A stretch of 64,000 nucleotides of DNA from Eunapius fragilis (lineage: Eukaryota > Porifera > Demospongiae > Spongillida > Spongillidae): NCBI GenBank assembly GCA_963681505.1, contig OY811980.1:7378618-7442617 (forward strand). Reading direction: 5' to 3'. Of the stretch, positions 35,465-47,570 are shown in pieces. The notes under the pieces were generated by a model, which had not been told where the DNA came from, ran no database searches, and saw only the letters and a program-made list of their open reading frames with translations. The first letter of the stretch is position 1, and the number at the start of each line of letters is the position of its first letter. Made by a program: the position numbers and the translations under genes.

Positions 35465-36432
35465 AATACAACAACTAGCGCTGCATATCGATATATAAAT
35501 TATAGAACTTTTCCGTTAATGTTCATAGAGGTCGAAATGCATTGATTAAACACAAAATAGTACGACAGTGCTTTTTCGTCTTTGTTCATAGGAGTGGAAT
35601 AAAATGTTTATAACACACGATTTATAATGTACGTGCCTTTTCGTGTAATGGAAAGAAAATTAAGAATACAACACTACTAATAACGACATTGTAAGATTTA
35701 TAATGAAAGTGCTTTTTCGTTTAATGCAAAAAAAAATTAAAATAAAAACGACTTATAACGAAATAGTACGATTTATAACGCTGCATTTATGTTCTTTAAA
35801 TGGCGGGGAAAAAATGGACAAGTGCAGGAATCGAACTCGGTACTGTTAGGTTGCAAATCTTTGTGCATCACAACAGCCCACATTTATGTATATCCTCTAG
35901 AAGTTATAAATCAGATACAGTTCTCATGCAGCTACTTTAGAATGATTAATTTGCACCACATACTTCTGAACATGACCATTAAATACTCCTGGTCTTTTAA
36001 TAAAGTAACTTGTTTCATTTAATCGTCCAGGTACAGCATCCATTTATACTGATAGGGATGGAACAGCAATTTAATGAATAAAGAACATCCGCGGCAGTTA
36101 CTAATTATACTCGCGCACTTCTGTTTGTATATCGTGGCATCTTGTCAATTAAGTGTGGATTGTAAAATGGAGAAGAACTATAGCTGCAACTTTATTTAAC
36201 TATAACTGCATATCGATATATAACACGCGAAAACAGTACTTTTCCGTGAATAGGTCGAAATGTATTGATAAAACACAAAATAGAACGACAGTGCTTTTTC
36301 GTCTTTTCGTGGAATAACACGGAAGGTACGATTTATATAATGTAAGTGCCTTATCGTGTAATGCAAAGAAAATTCGACTCATAACGACATTGTAAGATTT
36401 ATAATGAAAGTCCTTTTTCGTATAATGCATCA
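35465..36432 (+). repeat. Diverged direct repeat pair
   Basis: 35465-35735 and 36205-36432 share GCATATCGATATATAA, ACTTTTCCGT, GGTCGAAATG, CGACAGTGCTTTTTCGTC and ACGACATTGTAAGATTTATA in the same order, with small indels. The identity of the element is unknown. Confidence 0.65.
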
Positions 36433-36529
36433 TAAAGTTATTAATAACTTTATGATGGATAGTCCAATATTGGATGCGTAAGAACTATTTGATAGAAGCT
36501 CTTTGGAGTTTAAAAATCGGAACCTGCGA

Positions 36530-36944
36530 AAGCAGGTTCCATATAGGATTGATGTCGTATAATGAAGTATTAAAAAACGTGACTCGGGTCTGGAGGGACG
36601 ATGGTGAATTGGATCATTTCCCTCTTTGTCGCTATCGAACGATAACACAAATAAGAACAGTTTTGCGTTGTTTCTGTGCCTCAAAAGCGCGCGCTTTTAG
36701 AGAACGAAAATACTCGTGCCCATGTCTCGTATCCGGTCCAACTGTTATTCACCGCCATTTTTATTCTTCAACTTCTTTCGGCCACGAAGAACTCGAGCTA
36801 GAAAAGCGCTAACAGCATCAATCGCTTCAGCATACATCCGGATTTTATCTTTAGGGGTCAGAAACATGTATGACGCATCGGGCGAAATAAAAAAGCGAGT
36901 AGTACCTAATTTGGTACAAGTAAATAAAAACCTTCTCTAACAAG
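36530..36944 (-). repeat. Dispersed repeat R (minus copy) with foldback-element end
   Basis: 36530-36840 is a reverse-complement relative of 312-650 and 42640-42940. At 36914-36944 the terminal sequence of the foldback family (ACAAGTAAATAAAAACCTTC) follows in the orientation expected from copy 1, supporting a composite element. Confidence 0.55.
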
Positions 36945-37150
36945 ATTCCTGCCAAGAAGTTGCCCAAGGCTTGCCCAGAGCCTGTCCAGAACTTGCCATG
37001 CAAGACCTTTCCCAAGACTTGCCCAAGATCTTGCCCAAGATCTTTCCCAAGATGCCAAGATTATGCTGGCCAAGTTCTGGCCAAGACCTTGCCTAAGATC
37101 TTACCCAAGATAATCCAAGATATAATGGCAAGATCATAGCCAAGATGTTA
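36945..37150 (+). repeat. Degenerate CCCAAGA-type minisatellite
   Basis: Irregular repeats of CTTGCCCAAGATC, CTTTCCCAAGA and GGCCAAGA. Confidence 0.6.
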
Positions 37151-37869
37151 TAATATCGCGGCTTAGGCAAACCAGCATCTCCAATTGCCAATGATATACT
37201 CCTGTACATGCACTATAGCTATTACTTAGATGGAAGTAAAGCATGTTTAAAATAGCATGCACATGAAATGGGTTATACAATATGAGATTTAAGTTCAGTC
37301 TAATTGCAAATGAAATGGCAGCATATGAAAGTTACACATTCTGTCCGTATTGATCTGTAATGCCCTAGACCAGCAGGAATATATATAAATTGACATTCAG
37401 ATAAATACATGATACGTGCATCATTACATACGTGATATATATAATTAAATATACTTACAGATATGAAGTGGCTCTCATCCAGCTGCAGGTTGCCTGTTGT
37501 ACCTACATGGTACAACCATAAAAGCACAAGCATTATACTACTCAATATTTTATGTGCATGTGCAAACCTTTATGATCAGGAACAGTGCATACCCTATGAG
37601 AAGGCAATAAATCTTCTCAGAATTGTTGTCTTACTTTACGATTTCCTTGTTAAATACTTTTATTAGTTTGTTCAGTTTTGCAAGAATCTGCATAATTGTA
37701 TATAATAAACCACTTTCATGCTTTATTTTATAATAGTACTAGTGTGCTGTGCATGATCTCTAAAAGAAATATCCTTATATACATATCCAGAAATGGCCCA
37801 TACATACGTGGTCATCCTTTTTTTTTTCCAAATGAAGCCAGTTGAAGCCGCTGATATTGGAGCCTGCAG

Positions 37870-38382
37870 CAAGAAGGTGCCAGTGAGTTTGTGTGAGGGG
37901 AGAGGCTCTAAGCCTTCAGGACTCACTACTGGTGTGTGTGAGGGGAGAGGCTCTAAGCCTTCAGGACTCACTACTGGTGTGTGTGAGGGGAGAGGCAGTA
38001 AGCCTTCAGGACTCACTACTGGTGACTGCATCTCACTCTACATGGAGTCCAAGGGTACACTTGGTACCACGATGATGACCAATCCTGGGGGGCAGAAACA
38101 GTTGCCCTCCTTATCAACCACCTCTTTGGAGAGTATAAGGTGAGGAATTTCCCCACTAGAGTTACCTTGTGGCCTCCTCCTACCCTCCCTCACATCACCT
38201 CCACCATTCTACCTATCCTCCCTCACATCACCTCCACCATTCTACCTACATCCCTCACATCACCTCCACCATTCTACCTACCCTCTACCTCCCTCTCATC
38301 TAAGGCATCAGATCAGACAGCCACAGTCCCTCAGAAGAAAAGAGAGGGTACTGTATATGCCACACTACAACCACAGTTTTGA
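37870..38382 (+). CDS. Orphan candidate cytoplasmic-tail exons with 15-residue repeats and a TVYATL motif
   Basis: Exon 1 (37870-38141) has acceptor CCTGCAG and, in phase 2, reads SKKVPVSLCEGRG, then three 45-base repeats (CEGRGSKPSGLTTGV), then SLYMESKGTLG, ending SLESI with a phase-2 donor (AAG|gtgagg). Phase 2 is what the receptor membrane exon leaves, so this exon could serve as an alternative tail for unit E or belong to a lost unit. Exon 2 could start after CTAAG at about 38301. One frame ends EGTVYATLQPQF and stop (TGA at 38380-38382), with TVYATL close to immunoreceptor tyrosine switch/inhibition motifs. However, the phase expected from exon 1 selects another frame, so the joining is unresolved. 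No membrane exon is found nearby. Confidence 0.4.
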
Positions 38383-40511
38383 AGGGTTGAGGGGCTACAC
38401 ACACCACTGTCTATGTGGGCAGAGGTAAACCACCTGTTACAGCAACTCAAGACCAATTTAAAATGCTGATGGCTTTTGTGACTTGCAGTATTAACTGAAC
38501 ACATGTGGTAGCTGCAATCAAACTACATGCTGAGTGTGTTGCTGTTGTAATAGTATCTATATTTTTAATTCAGCTCCAAAATATATCATGTGAGAAGCAG
38601 GGTTTCATCATTGGGGGAAGGACACATCGCCATTATAATTGTCATAGCATCAGCATTTTTAATTGCCCCCTCTAAAAAGTTTCTACTTGAGTTTTTTTTT
38701 CTCTCTATGAATCCTGGGAAGTATCAGATGTGCACACGTGGTGTGCCATTTCTGGTGGTCTATTTTTACAAATAATTATCTTTGAGATGGTGAAGTACAG
38801 CAAAAACTATATTGAGTTCTAGCAGTGTTCTTGATTTTTTTTTTAAAGCTATTGCCCCAAATCCTGATTTGTAAACAACCCCTGATCTTCACTTCCAAAG
38901 AAAAGAGTAAAACACAAAGCAGGAAGAATGCAACCAGTTGATAAATATAATGTATCACTTTCCACAATTTAAATTTAAATGTTGGAAAAGTATAAAAGTA
39001 TAAATACTTTGTCACATACACACAGTACACACACACAAAAAGGCCCATATAGAGAGTACACAGAAGAGCTGCTACACACAAGGACATGTAGTTACTGTGA
39101 GAACACTGATCGCTAAGCTTCTTAGCACGGCTTGACTTCCTTGCCTTGGGCTGTTGGTCTTCACTCTTCTTACCCCCCCCCCCCCCCCCCCAATCATTAA
39201 AATTTAATGTCTCCTGTGTTCCTTTCTTCAAATCATGTAGGACAATTTTTATCTCCTAAAAAAACGTTGTACGGAAAGCATTCACGGTTATTGTCTAAAC
39301 ACTTGAAGAACCTTTTTTATTTTTTTATATTTTAGAGTGAGGGGGCGTGGCTTATATGCAATACTTTATAGTAGGTACACATGTGAGGGACAAGGGAAGG
39401 AAAATATATAGGGCAAGTACTGGAGAGGGGGCGGGTGGAGGGAGGGAGACATGCTCATAATGAATGCACGAGTACCATACACACATGCTTTCTTGCATAG
39501 CATTTAGCTAGCCCACAAGTGGACTCACTAGCTAATTCAAGCACACTTGCCGTTTTCTTGCGAGGAGACCCGGGACTTGGTTTGGACCATGGTATCCAAG
39601 GAGCGCTCCGAGGGTACGGCGGGGTTTCAACAATATAATCTGAAGCCGTGAACTTGAACTTCAAATTCATGTAATATTTCAAAGGGTCTCAGTGGAAGAA
39701 AGTGATTCGGAGGTTTCATGGGCGTGAAAATTTTCAAGGGCTATTTCATGCTATCGTCCTGTTTGAGAAAAAGCGTCATTGCATTTAGTGTAGAATGTAT
39801 GTGTGTTGTGTATACGTATGTATGCTTTTTTTTTTTTTGTTTTGGCGTACCATGAAATTTTTTAGTAAGATCTTTTAAAATACATCTGTTTCGGCTGATA
39901 AACCTCACTCGTATTGCTACAGCACATAGCTGGACAGTCAGAAGCTACCAAATCACCGCAAAGACGCTGTTTCTTTCAGATGTTTCGGTGGGAGGTGTTC
40001 CACTACACTAAATAGAGCAATTTCTGTAATGCGGAGCAATTACGAAACTAAGCTAGAAATTAAGCGCTAAGAGCGTTTATTATTTTTGCCAAAAATCTAC
40101 CCAGCCAAATGCCTGGGTTGACTGGCGGGATCCGCCGGCCATGCTATAGTGTCACAGTGTCATCTAAATGTAGCCATCATAATTTTCTTAGGAGATGATT
40201 TTTGCCGCAGGTCGTGTATACTTACACGCCCGATTAGGACACGCACCTCTTTGGCTGTCAGAATGATATTAACACTTGGCGTCGTTTGAAATAGTCAGTG
40301 ACAAGATCGACCCGCGCCCATACATAAAAGAATAGCAAGGCTACTGCCTACGCTATATAGCCATTATACACAGCACCGGGCACGTGATGACAAGCTGACG
40401 TCATACCATTCCCAAACGTTCTTGGATTGAGTTGGTAAAACCTCAGAGGAAGGCCGAAAATAATTGGAAAAATTATTATTATTATGGGCATAGGCCATAT
40501 CTTATGGAAGT
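38383..40511. other. Region without recognised genes
   Basis: A C homopolymer lies at 39172-39190. A minus frame at 39455-39682 and a hydrophobic minus frame at 38776-39231 match nothing I recognise. Confidence 0.4.
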
Positions 40512-41640
40512 GCCGTTACAGACTTAGGGTGTCAGTGTAACCTTTTTTATAAATCAAAATCGATTATTTCGACTATGGAAAAAAGTCCAATCGATTTTTC
40601 AGGTTTATAGCAACTTGCAAATCGGTTAGTAGAAACTTTTGGCGATTAATGCAGTATTAATTTGCCAACGATTACCTAAGTTTTTCCAGGTTTGTCCTTT
40701 TTTTAATAATGGCACGATAAATCACAGTTTCTCAAGTCTATAGTGCCAGTTACTTATGCCAACTTTAAATCATTAAAACAACAAAGATGGTATCCACAGG
40801 GACTAGGAACGATGTGCATGCCAATATTACGCCAAAACCATGATTCAATGGCGGCGGATTGTGACCCGCAAGCATTCTTTTTCACCGAAAAACACGTGGC
40901 TATTTGTTTCCCCGCTACCATAGTACTCAGTACTAAGAATGGGAGAAGTAAGATTTTAGTTTACTGAGATAAAAATGAAAATGAATAGTTTGTCCATCCC
41001 GCAGCTTGCGCTCTTTTCTTGTACAGAATGCCTTAAACATGCACGTACATGGATCATACCCATCCGGCAGTTACGCCCTCATTATACAATTCAATAAGTA
41101 CTGAGCAGTGCCAGCTAGACACCTCATGGTGGAACACCGCTCCACGCATATGACAAAGCCACCAATCGAGACATGTACGATATTTAGAACGTCATGGCCG
41201 AACGTCTGGAAACAAGCCAGTGTACCGTGCAAAAGAGTACGTAGCGCGTTTGATTAATGCACTTGTACAATACGTGCGAAAGTATATATTTAAATAGCCG
41301 TGCCCAGGGCCCCACCGCGTATATTGAAGGAGGGCACTGATGGTTACCTTCAGCCGGGTCCCCAGACGTGCGACACAATGTTTCTTTAATGCCTTTGTAT
41401 AGGCGGGAAAAGCGAAGGGCATATTAAAAGGGTAATCGATTTGCTACCGATTTTTGCATATGATGGAAACGAATATCGACTAATCGCGACTAAGAAAAAC
41501 AGAATCGGTTATTTCGACTAAAGGAAATTCTGCAATCGGTAACTGACCTGCAATTCTACTAAGTGCATAGTCGACCGAATATGTAATCGCGAATAACCGA
41601 TTAACATACAAAACCTGAAAATCGGTTACACACCCTAGTT
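40512..41640. mobile_element. Candidate DNA transposon remnant with ACTAGGGTGT-type ends
   Basis: The left end (ACTTAGGGTGTCAGTGTAAC) and the complement of the right end (ACTAGGGTGTGTAACCG) agree with small indels. Both are followed inside by a CGATTTTTCAGGTTT-like motif, and TACAG flanks both ends. The interior repeats ATCGGTTATTTCGACTAA-like strings and has no transposase. Confidence 0.45.
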
Positions 41641-41670
41641 ACAGTGAAGTGTTGTATAGTGAGAGGTGTA

Positions 41671-41916
41671 CATTCTCTATACGAGAAGGTTGGTGGAATC
41701 AAAGGTGATGGTGGTGTAAAAAGCAAGGGAACAAGGCTTCTGATTGAAAAGGAAAAATGAAAAGACCTATATTAGCACGCACATTTAAATATGACAACAT
41801 GTTGCTAATATAGGTCTATTTCATTTTTCCTTTTCAATCAGAAGCCTTGTTCCCTTGCTTTTTACACCACCATCACCTTTGATTCCTATACCACCAACCT
41901 TCTCGTATAGAGAATG
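41671..41916. mobile_element. Foldback (hairpin) element, copy 2, complete
   Basis: Arms of about 110 bases pair almost perfectly from CATTCTCTATACGAGAAGGT inward, through TGGTGTAAAAAGCAAGGGAA and CCTATATTAGC, with a central spacer of about 25 bases. It shares its outer and subterminal segments with copies 1 and 3. Confidence 0.85.
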
Positions 41917-42639
41917 TTTTTTTACTTGTATTTAGTTCTTGAAACGTATAGAATCAGGTAGCATAACCGTCAACTTGCGCGATCACCTTTATTTTTAAAA
42001 TCTGCAATTCTATTGAGGCTTAATATTATGCTAGTCCCCAGACTACATCGATTGAAGACCAAAGGGTGATAAAGGTTAAAAGCATGCAAAAGGCGAAGCC
42101 ATATAATACATAGGATAAATGTACTCTGATCTCACGATAAACCATGCACCGCAATACATGACCAAATTGACGTAAGCAACTTTGGCGTTATACACACATT
42201 TCAAACAGCGCGTATTACTATAAAACGGAAAGAGACGCAGTATCTACCGCTGTAACTATTGCAGAAACTATTCCTTCCATTTTAGCGATATACCATGCAT
42301 GCTCATAATTTATTGATCCAACATTTATCGATGCTGTAACGTACCTTTGGGTGGTCGTTTTGTTGGTCCTTTCGGTACCGCGCTTGACATACACTCGTTT
42401 GGCAGATCTGGCAGCATCTGGATCTTTCCACTTTTAGATCCTCGAGTGAAATCAGAATTGTCCTTGAGATTGCATGGTAAAACCATCGAATTTGATAACG
42501 CTGGTTATTTTATACTGGTGCGTCATGAACATTGTGATAGCTGATGTAATGTGCTATTTGTAGATCAACACCAAATAAGGTACTACTCGCTTCAGTTAAT
42601 TGCCCGACCGGTTAGGCGCCTAACAGACACCTGAAGATA

Positions 42640-42940
42640 ACATGCGGACACATCCTGAAGCGATTGGTACACTTGGTGTGCTTTACAAACGTTCCTGTCG
42701 TAAGTTAAGGAAGAAGTCGACGGGGACTGGGTACGGACGATGGGGACGAGTATTTTTGTTCTTTAAAAGTACACAGTCTGCTGACATGGAAACAACGCAG
42801 AACTGTTCTCCTTTTTCATATCGCTCAATTGCCACTAAGAGCGAAGTGGCCCGACTTTTGGCTGTCCTGCTAGACGCGAGTGACGTTTTTAATGACATTC
42901 GTGATACTGAAGGATTCCTATATGGAACCTACTCACGATA
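42640..42940 (+). repeat. Dispersed repeat R, copy 2
   Basis: Relative of 312-650, with GACTGGGTACG, ATTTTTGTTCTTTAAAAGT, AACAACGCAGAACTGTTCTC, TTTTTAATGACATTCGTGAT and CCTATATGGAACCT. It lies 0.7 kb after foldback copy 2. Confidence 0.55.
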
Positions 42941-43104
42941 AAGCATTTAAGGTTGATTTTTGAAAGTTATTTCTAAACTCCATTACTATTTTAACCAAAG
43001 TGTTTTCTCAGACTAGCTGTCAAAGGTAAATTCCCAGGCTATAAAGAACTGCTAACATAACCTCATTCTATTCATTCATTACAATCACATTACCCTATGG
43101 GTGT

Positions 43105-44036
43105 TCGTCTCGTTCCCAGACCCTATTTATTGAGAAACAAGGGTCCGGTACAACGCGACCAAATTTCGGTTGCAAGCGCTGGAATCTCGGCGGCACCAAT
43201 CAGATTACAAGTATGTAATATAGGGCGTGTCTAAGTACGCCGCGCGAGTGCACGTGTACATGGCTACTTGTTCGCTTAGTGTTGTCGAAGTCGAAGCGTT
43301 GGAGAGCTGTTGCAGAATCCTAGGAATCCAGTTGAGTCCAGAACAAGAGGCAGCAGTCACAAGCATTATTAAGGGATGTATTTGTGTCCCTTCCAACTGG
43401 GTGCCGGAAAATCTATCTGCTACGCCATACTTCCCCTGCTGTTTGACACCATCAGGAAGACTAAGGGCTCGATTGTGATTGTTATATCACCCTTAATAGC
43501 TGACTGAATACGTGGCAACTAGCACGGTCTGTTGACGCGCGGTAGCTACGGGGACACTACAACACAGAGTACGTTACTCCCTTTTATTAATATTACAAGT
43601 GTTTAGACAAAAGGGCAAAGTCAGCTACCATGCAGACCTTTAAGCAAAACCTAAGAAAGGAAGTAGAATAATTAGCTTGAATGGCCGACCGACTCCTTTT
43701 CTACGTCTTCTGTGCCTATAGAGATCTTTCAGCAAAAGCTAAGCTGATTTCAGGCTACGGTACCTCTTTTGTTACTTAATTAGCAGGCTCTGCACTTTGG
43801 ACATCTGGAGCAATCACCGGATTTAGAATCCTTGTATCTTTCGACGTCCGCGGGACCTCACCACAAACTCGGCAACGTGACATTTCTGAGTTAATTGCTT
43901 TTTAATTGATGTGAATGTGTATAATTAAATTCCTTACGTAACTCGTAACATTCCGTTGCAACCGAAATTTGGTCGCGTTGTACCAGACCCCTATTTACTT
44001 TGTTTCTCAATAAATAGGGTCTGGGAACGAGACTAT
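43105..44036. mobile_element. Small DNA transposon with about 70-base terminal inverted repeats and RecQ fragment
   Basis: The left terminal repeat (43107-43175) and right one (43955-44033) are inverted copies carrying GTCTCGTTCCCAGACCC, TATTTATTGAGAAACAA and GGTACAACGCGACCAAATTT. The right copy has an extra 10-base piece. ATGGGTGT flanks both sides, consistent with an 8-base target duplication. The interior holds a short, frameshifted RecQ-helicase segment. Confidence 0.7.
43257..43500 (+). pseudogene. RecQ-like helicase N-terminal fragment, frameshifted
   Basis: Reading across three frames gives SLSVVEVEALESCCRILGIQ and LSPEQEAAVTSIIKG (the RecQ Q-motif region), then DVFVSLPTG, then GAGKSICYAILPLLFDTIR and SIVIVISPLIAD. 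These correspond in order to the region before motif I, the Walker A motif and motif Ia of RecQ helicases. Two frame changes and early truncation make it non-functional. It lies inside the transposon at 43105-44036, so it is probably captured or derived from a longer element encoding a RecQ-type helicase. Confidence 0.6.
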
Positions 44037-45100
44037 ATGGGTGTGGTGTACTTTCCAGGGGTGTGAGGGGTTAAGTAACATAGCTAACAACAAAAAAGAG
44101 TCCTGTGGGTGTGGTCTACTTTCCAGGGACGGGAGGGGTTAAGGAACATAGTTAAAAGCCCACACACTCCTCACCACACCCACAAGGTTCTTTATATTAG
44201 GCAACATGTTGTTAGCAACACTATACTCAGGAAAATTCCAGAAAATTAATGTTTCTCATTTACTGAAGTTATAATTGAATTCATTGAGGTCCACAAAACA
44301 CTGTTGAGTGCCTTCTATGGAACATAGTTGCCTTCCTAGGAATCCCAGGGAGTGTTGTCTTGTTTTGAAATATTGTCTACACCACCAAAGGAAACCACCA
44401 GAACTATTAATAAGGTGACCATGATGATCAAGCCTAAGCATTAGTTGTTGCACGGTGACCAAAATGTTTAGTGGATAGCTTATATGTCACTGTGTATTAT
44501 GAGTCAGTTATCCTTATGGTATTTATACGCATATATGCAGCCTCTTCTGTCTCCAAGACCATCTATACCAATGACTAATTGAAATTGGTTTTGAGAACAA
44601 GTATACCTGAAGTTTTACACTGCCCTGTGCATTGCGATTTCAAGAATTGGAGGAAACAAGGTGAAAGTTATATAATTACATTTTACCTTAGGTTGACCAC
44701 TGGGAGAGACATAGGGGGGGACAACCTTAGTGTGACCAGGTGGGAGAGACATAGGGACAACCTTAGGGTGACCAGGTGGGAGAGACGTAGGGACAACCTT
44801 AGGATGACCAGGTGGGAGAGACATAGGGACAACCTTAGGATGACCAGGTGGGAGGGACATAGGGACAACCTTAGGAGACCAGGTGGGAGAGACATAGGGA
44901 CAACCTTAGGGTAACCACGTGGGAGAGACATAGGACTACCCTAGGAACACCAGGTGGGAGAGACATATGGACACCTTAGGGTGACCAGGTGGGAGAGACA
45001 TGTGGACAACCTTAGGGTAACCAGGTGGGAGAGACATAGGGACAACCTTTGGATGACCAGGAAGAGAGGCAATAGGGATGATCCTTTTTCACCTATAGCT
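44037..45100 (+). repeat. Segmental duplication, copy 1
   Basis: It shares with 45101-47570 the ordered blocks GGTGTACTTTCCA…GTGTGAGGGGTTAAG, GGCAACATGTTGTTAGCAA, ATTGAGGTCCACA, GTTTAGTGGATAGCTTA, CCAAGACCATCTATACCAAT and the GACCAGGTGGGAGAGACATA minisatellite. In place of the TATG array this copy has only GCATATATGCAGCC (44530-44543). Confidence 0.8.
44694..45075 (+). repeat. 36-base minisatellite
   Basis: About ten copies of a unit built from GTGACCAGGTGGGAGAGACA and TAGGGACAACCTTAG. A shorter homologous array lies at 47450-47570. Frames through it are artefacts. Confidence 0.9.
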
Positions 45101-45607
45101 CGTGGGTGTAGTGTACTTTCCATGGGTGTGAGGGGTTAAGTAACATAGCTAACAAAAAAAGAGTCTTGTGGGGAATGTGAGGGGTTAAGGAATATAATCA
45201 AAAGCCCACACACTCCTCGCCACACCACAGGGTTCTTTAAGGCAACATGTTGTTAGCAAAACTATACTCAGCAAAATTCAAGAAAATTATCATTTACTGA
45301 AGTTATAACTGAATTCATTGAGGTCCACATAACACTGTTGAGTGCCTTCTATGGAACATAGTTGCCTTCCTAGGAATCCCAGGGAGTGCATGTTGTCTTG
45401 TTTTGAAATATTGACTACACCACCAAAGGAAACCCCCAGAACTATTAATAAGGTGACCATAGCTGCAGATATCAGATTTCAAGCCTAATTATAAGCATTG
45501 GTTGTTACCATGGTGACCAAAATGTTTAGTGGATAGCTTAAATAATGACTGCATATGTCACTATGTACTATGAGTCAGTTATACTTAGGGTACAAATGCA
45601 CTACATT

Positions 45608-45639
<32 letters not shown>

Positions 45640-47570
45640 TGTATGTATGTATGTATGTATGTATGTATGTATGTATGTATGTATGTATGTATGTATGTAT
45701 GTATGTATGTATGTATGTATGTATGTATGTATGTATGTATGTATGTATGTATGTATGTATGTATGTATGTATGTATGTATGTATGTATGTATGTATGTAT
45801 GTATGTATGTATGTATGTATGTATGTATGTATGTATGTATGTATGTATGTATGTATGTATGTATGTATGTATGTATGTATGTATGTATGTATGTATGTAT
45901 GTATGTATGTATGTATGTATGTATGTATGTATGTATGTATGTATGTATGTATGTATGTATGTATGTATGTATGTATGTATGTATGTATGTATGTATGTAT
46001 GTATGTATGTATGTATGTATGTATGTATGTATGTATGTATGTATGTATGTATGTATGTATGTATGTATGTATGTATGTATGTATGTATGTATGTATGTAT
46101 GTATGTATGTATGTATGTATGTATGTATGTATGTATGTATGTATGTATGTATGTATGTATGTATGTATGTATGTATGTATGTATGTATGTATGTATGTAT
46201 GTATGTATGTATGTATGTATGTATGTATGTATGTATGTATGTATGTATGTATGTATGTATGTATGTATGTATGTATGTATGTATGTATGTATGTATGTAT
46301 GTATGTATGTATGTATGTATGTATGTATGTATGTATGTATGTATGTATGTATGTATGTATGTATGTATGTATGTATGTATGTATGTATGTATGTATGTAT
46401 GTATGTATGTATGTATGTATGTATGTATGTATGTATGTATGTATGTATGTATGTATGTATGTATGTATGTATGTATGTATGTATGTATGTATGTATGTAT
46501 GTATGTATGTATGTATGTATGTATGTATGTATGTATGTATGTATGTATGTATGTATGTATGTATGTATGTATGTATGTATGTATGTATGTATGTATGTAT
46601 GTATGTATGTATGTATGTATGTATGTATGTATGTATGTATGTATGTATGTATGTATGTATGTATGTATGTATGTATGTATGTATGTATGTATGTATGTAT
46701 GTATGTATGTATGTATGTATGTATGTATGTATGTATGTATGTATGTATGTATGTATGTATGTATGTATGTATGTATGTATGTATGTATGTATGTATGTAT
46801 GTATGTATGTATGTATGTATGTATGTATGTATGTATGTATGTATGTATGTATGTATGTATGTATGTATGTATGTATGTATGTATGTATGTATGTATGTAT
46901 GTATGTATGTATGTATGTATGTATGTATGTATGTATGTATGTATGTATGTATGTATGTATGTATGTATGTATGTATGTATGTATGTATGTATGTATGTAT
47001 GTATGTATGTATGTATGTATGTATGTATGTATGTATGTATGTATGTATGTATGTATGTATGTATGTATGTATGTATGTATGTATGTATGTATGTATGTAT
47101 GTATGTATGTATGTATGTATGTATGTATGTATGTATGTATGTATGTATGTATGTATGTATGTATGTATGTATGTATGTATGTATGTATGTATGTATGTAT
47201 GTATGTATGTATGTATGTATGTATGTATGTATGTATGTATGTATGTATGTATGTATGTATGATGTATGTATGTATGTATGTATGTATATGCAGGGCTGTT
47301 TGTCTCCAAGACCATCTATACCAATGACTAATCGAAATTGGTTTTGAGAACAATTATACTTGAAGTTTTACACTGCCCTGTGCATTGTGATTTCAAGAAT
47401 TGGATGAAACAAGGTGATTAATATTTCAGAGTTATATAATTACATATTGCCTTAGGTTGAACGGTGGGAGAGACATAGGGGGGACAACCTTAATTAGGGT
47501 GACCAGGTGGGAGAGACATAGGGAGAACCTTAGGGTGGACCAGGTGGGAGAGACATAGGGACAACCCTTT
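45101..47570 (+). repeat. Segmental duplication, copy 2, with inserted TATG array
   Basis: Same block order as copy 1. The two copies differ mainly by the 1.7-kb (TATG)n array between the GAGTCAGTTAT block and the CCAAGACCATCTATACCAAT block. Confidence 0.8.
45612..47286 (+). repeat. (TATG)n microsatellite, about 418 units
   Basis: An almost pure tetranucleotide array of about 1675 bases with one visible interruption (TATGATG) near 47261. A 4-base unit without stop codons is open in every frame on both strands, explaining the 550-600-codon frames (MYVC and HTYI repeats). It is not coding. Confidence 0.97.

Larger units (their letters stand above)
34148..37869. other. Non-coding region with palindromes and diverged repeats
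   Basis: No supported gene. It contains an interrupted palindrome at 34703-34732 (14-base stem, 2-base centre, AGTCTGGGGACCAG), a direct repeat pair (35465-35735 and 36205-36432), a perfect 30-base palindrome at 36428-36457, and a short hairpin with a GAAA loop at 36519-36540 (stem GGAACCTGC). At 35825-35890 (-) a tRNA B-box-like string (AGTTCGATTCC) lacks the paired stems of a real tRNA. Confidence 0.5.

Noticed and set aside
35825..35890. Possible tRNA on the minus strand (B-box-like AGTTCGATTCC)
   Set aside because: No matching T stem, acceptor stem or anticodon stem; at best a decayed tRNA-derived repeat.
37870..38030. 45-base direct repeats considered as a CRISPR array
   Set aside because: Contiguous in-frame repeats without spacers in a eukaryotic context.
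44579..45139. Arginine-rich (+) and proline-rich (-) frames with regular repeats
   Set aside because: Translations of the 36-base minisatellite.
45545..47353. Very long open frames (up to 600 codons) of MYVC or HTYI repeats on both strands
   Set aside because: Produced by the stop-free TATG tetranucleotide array; open in all frames and not a gene.
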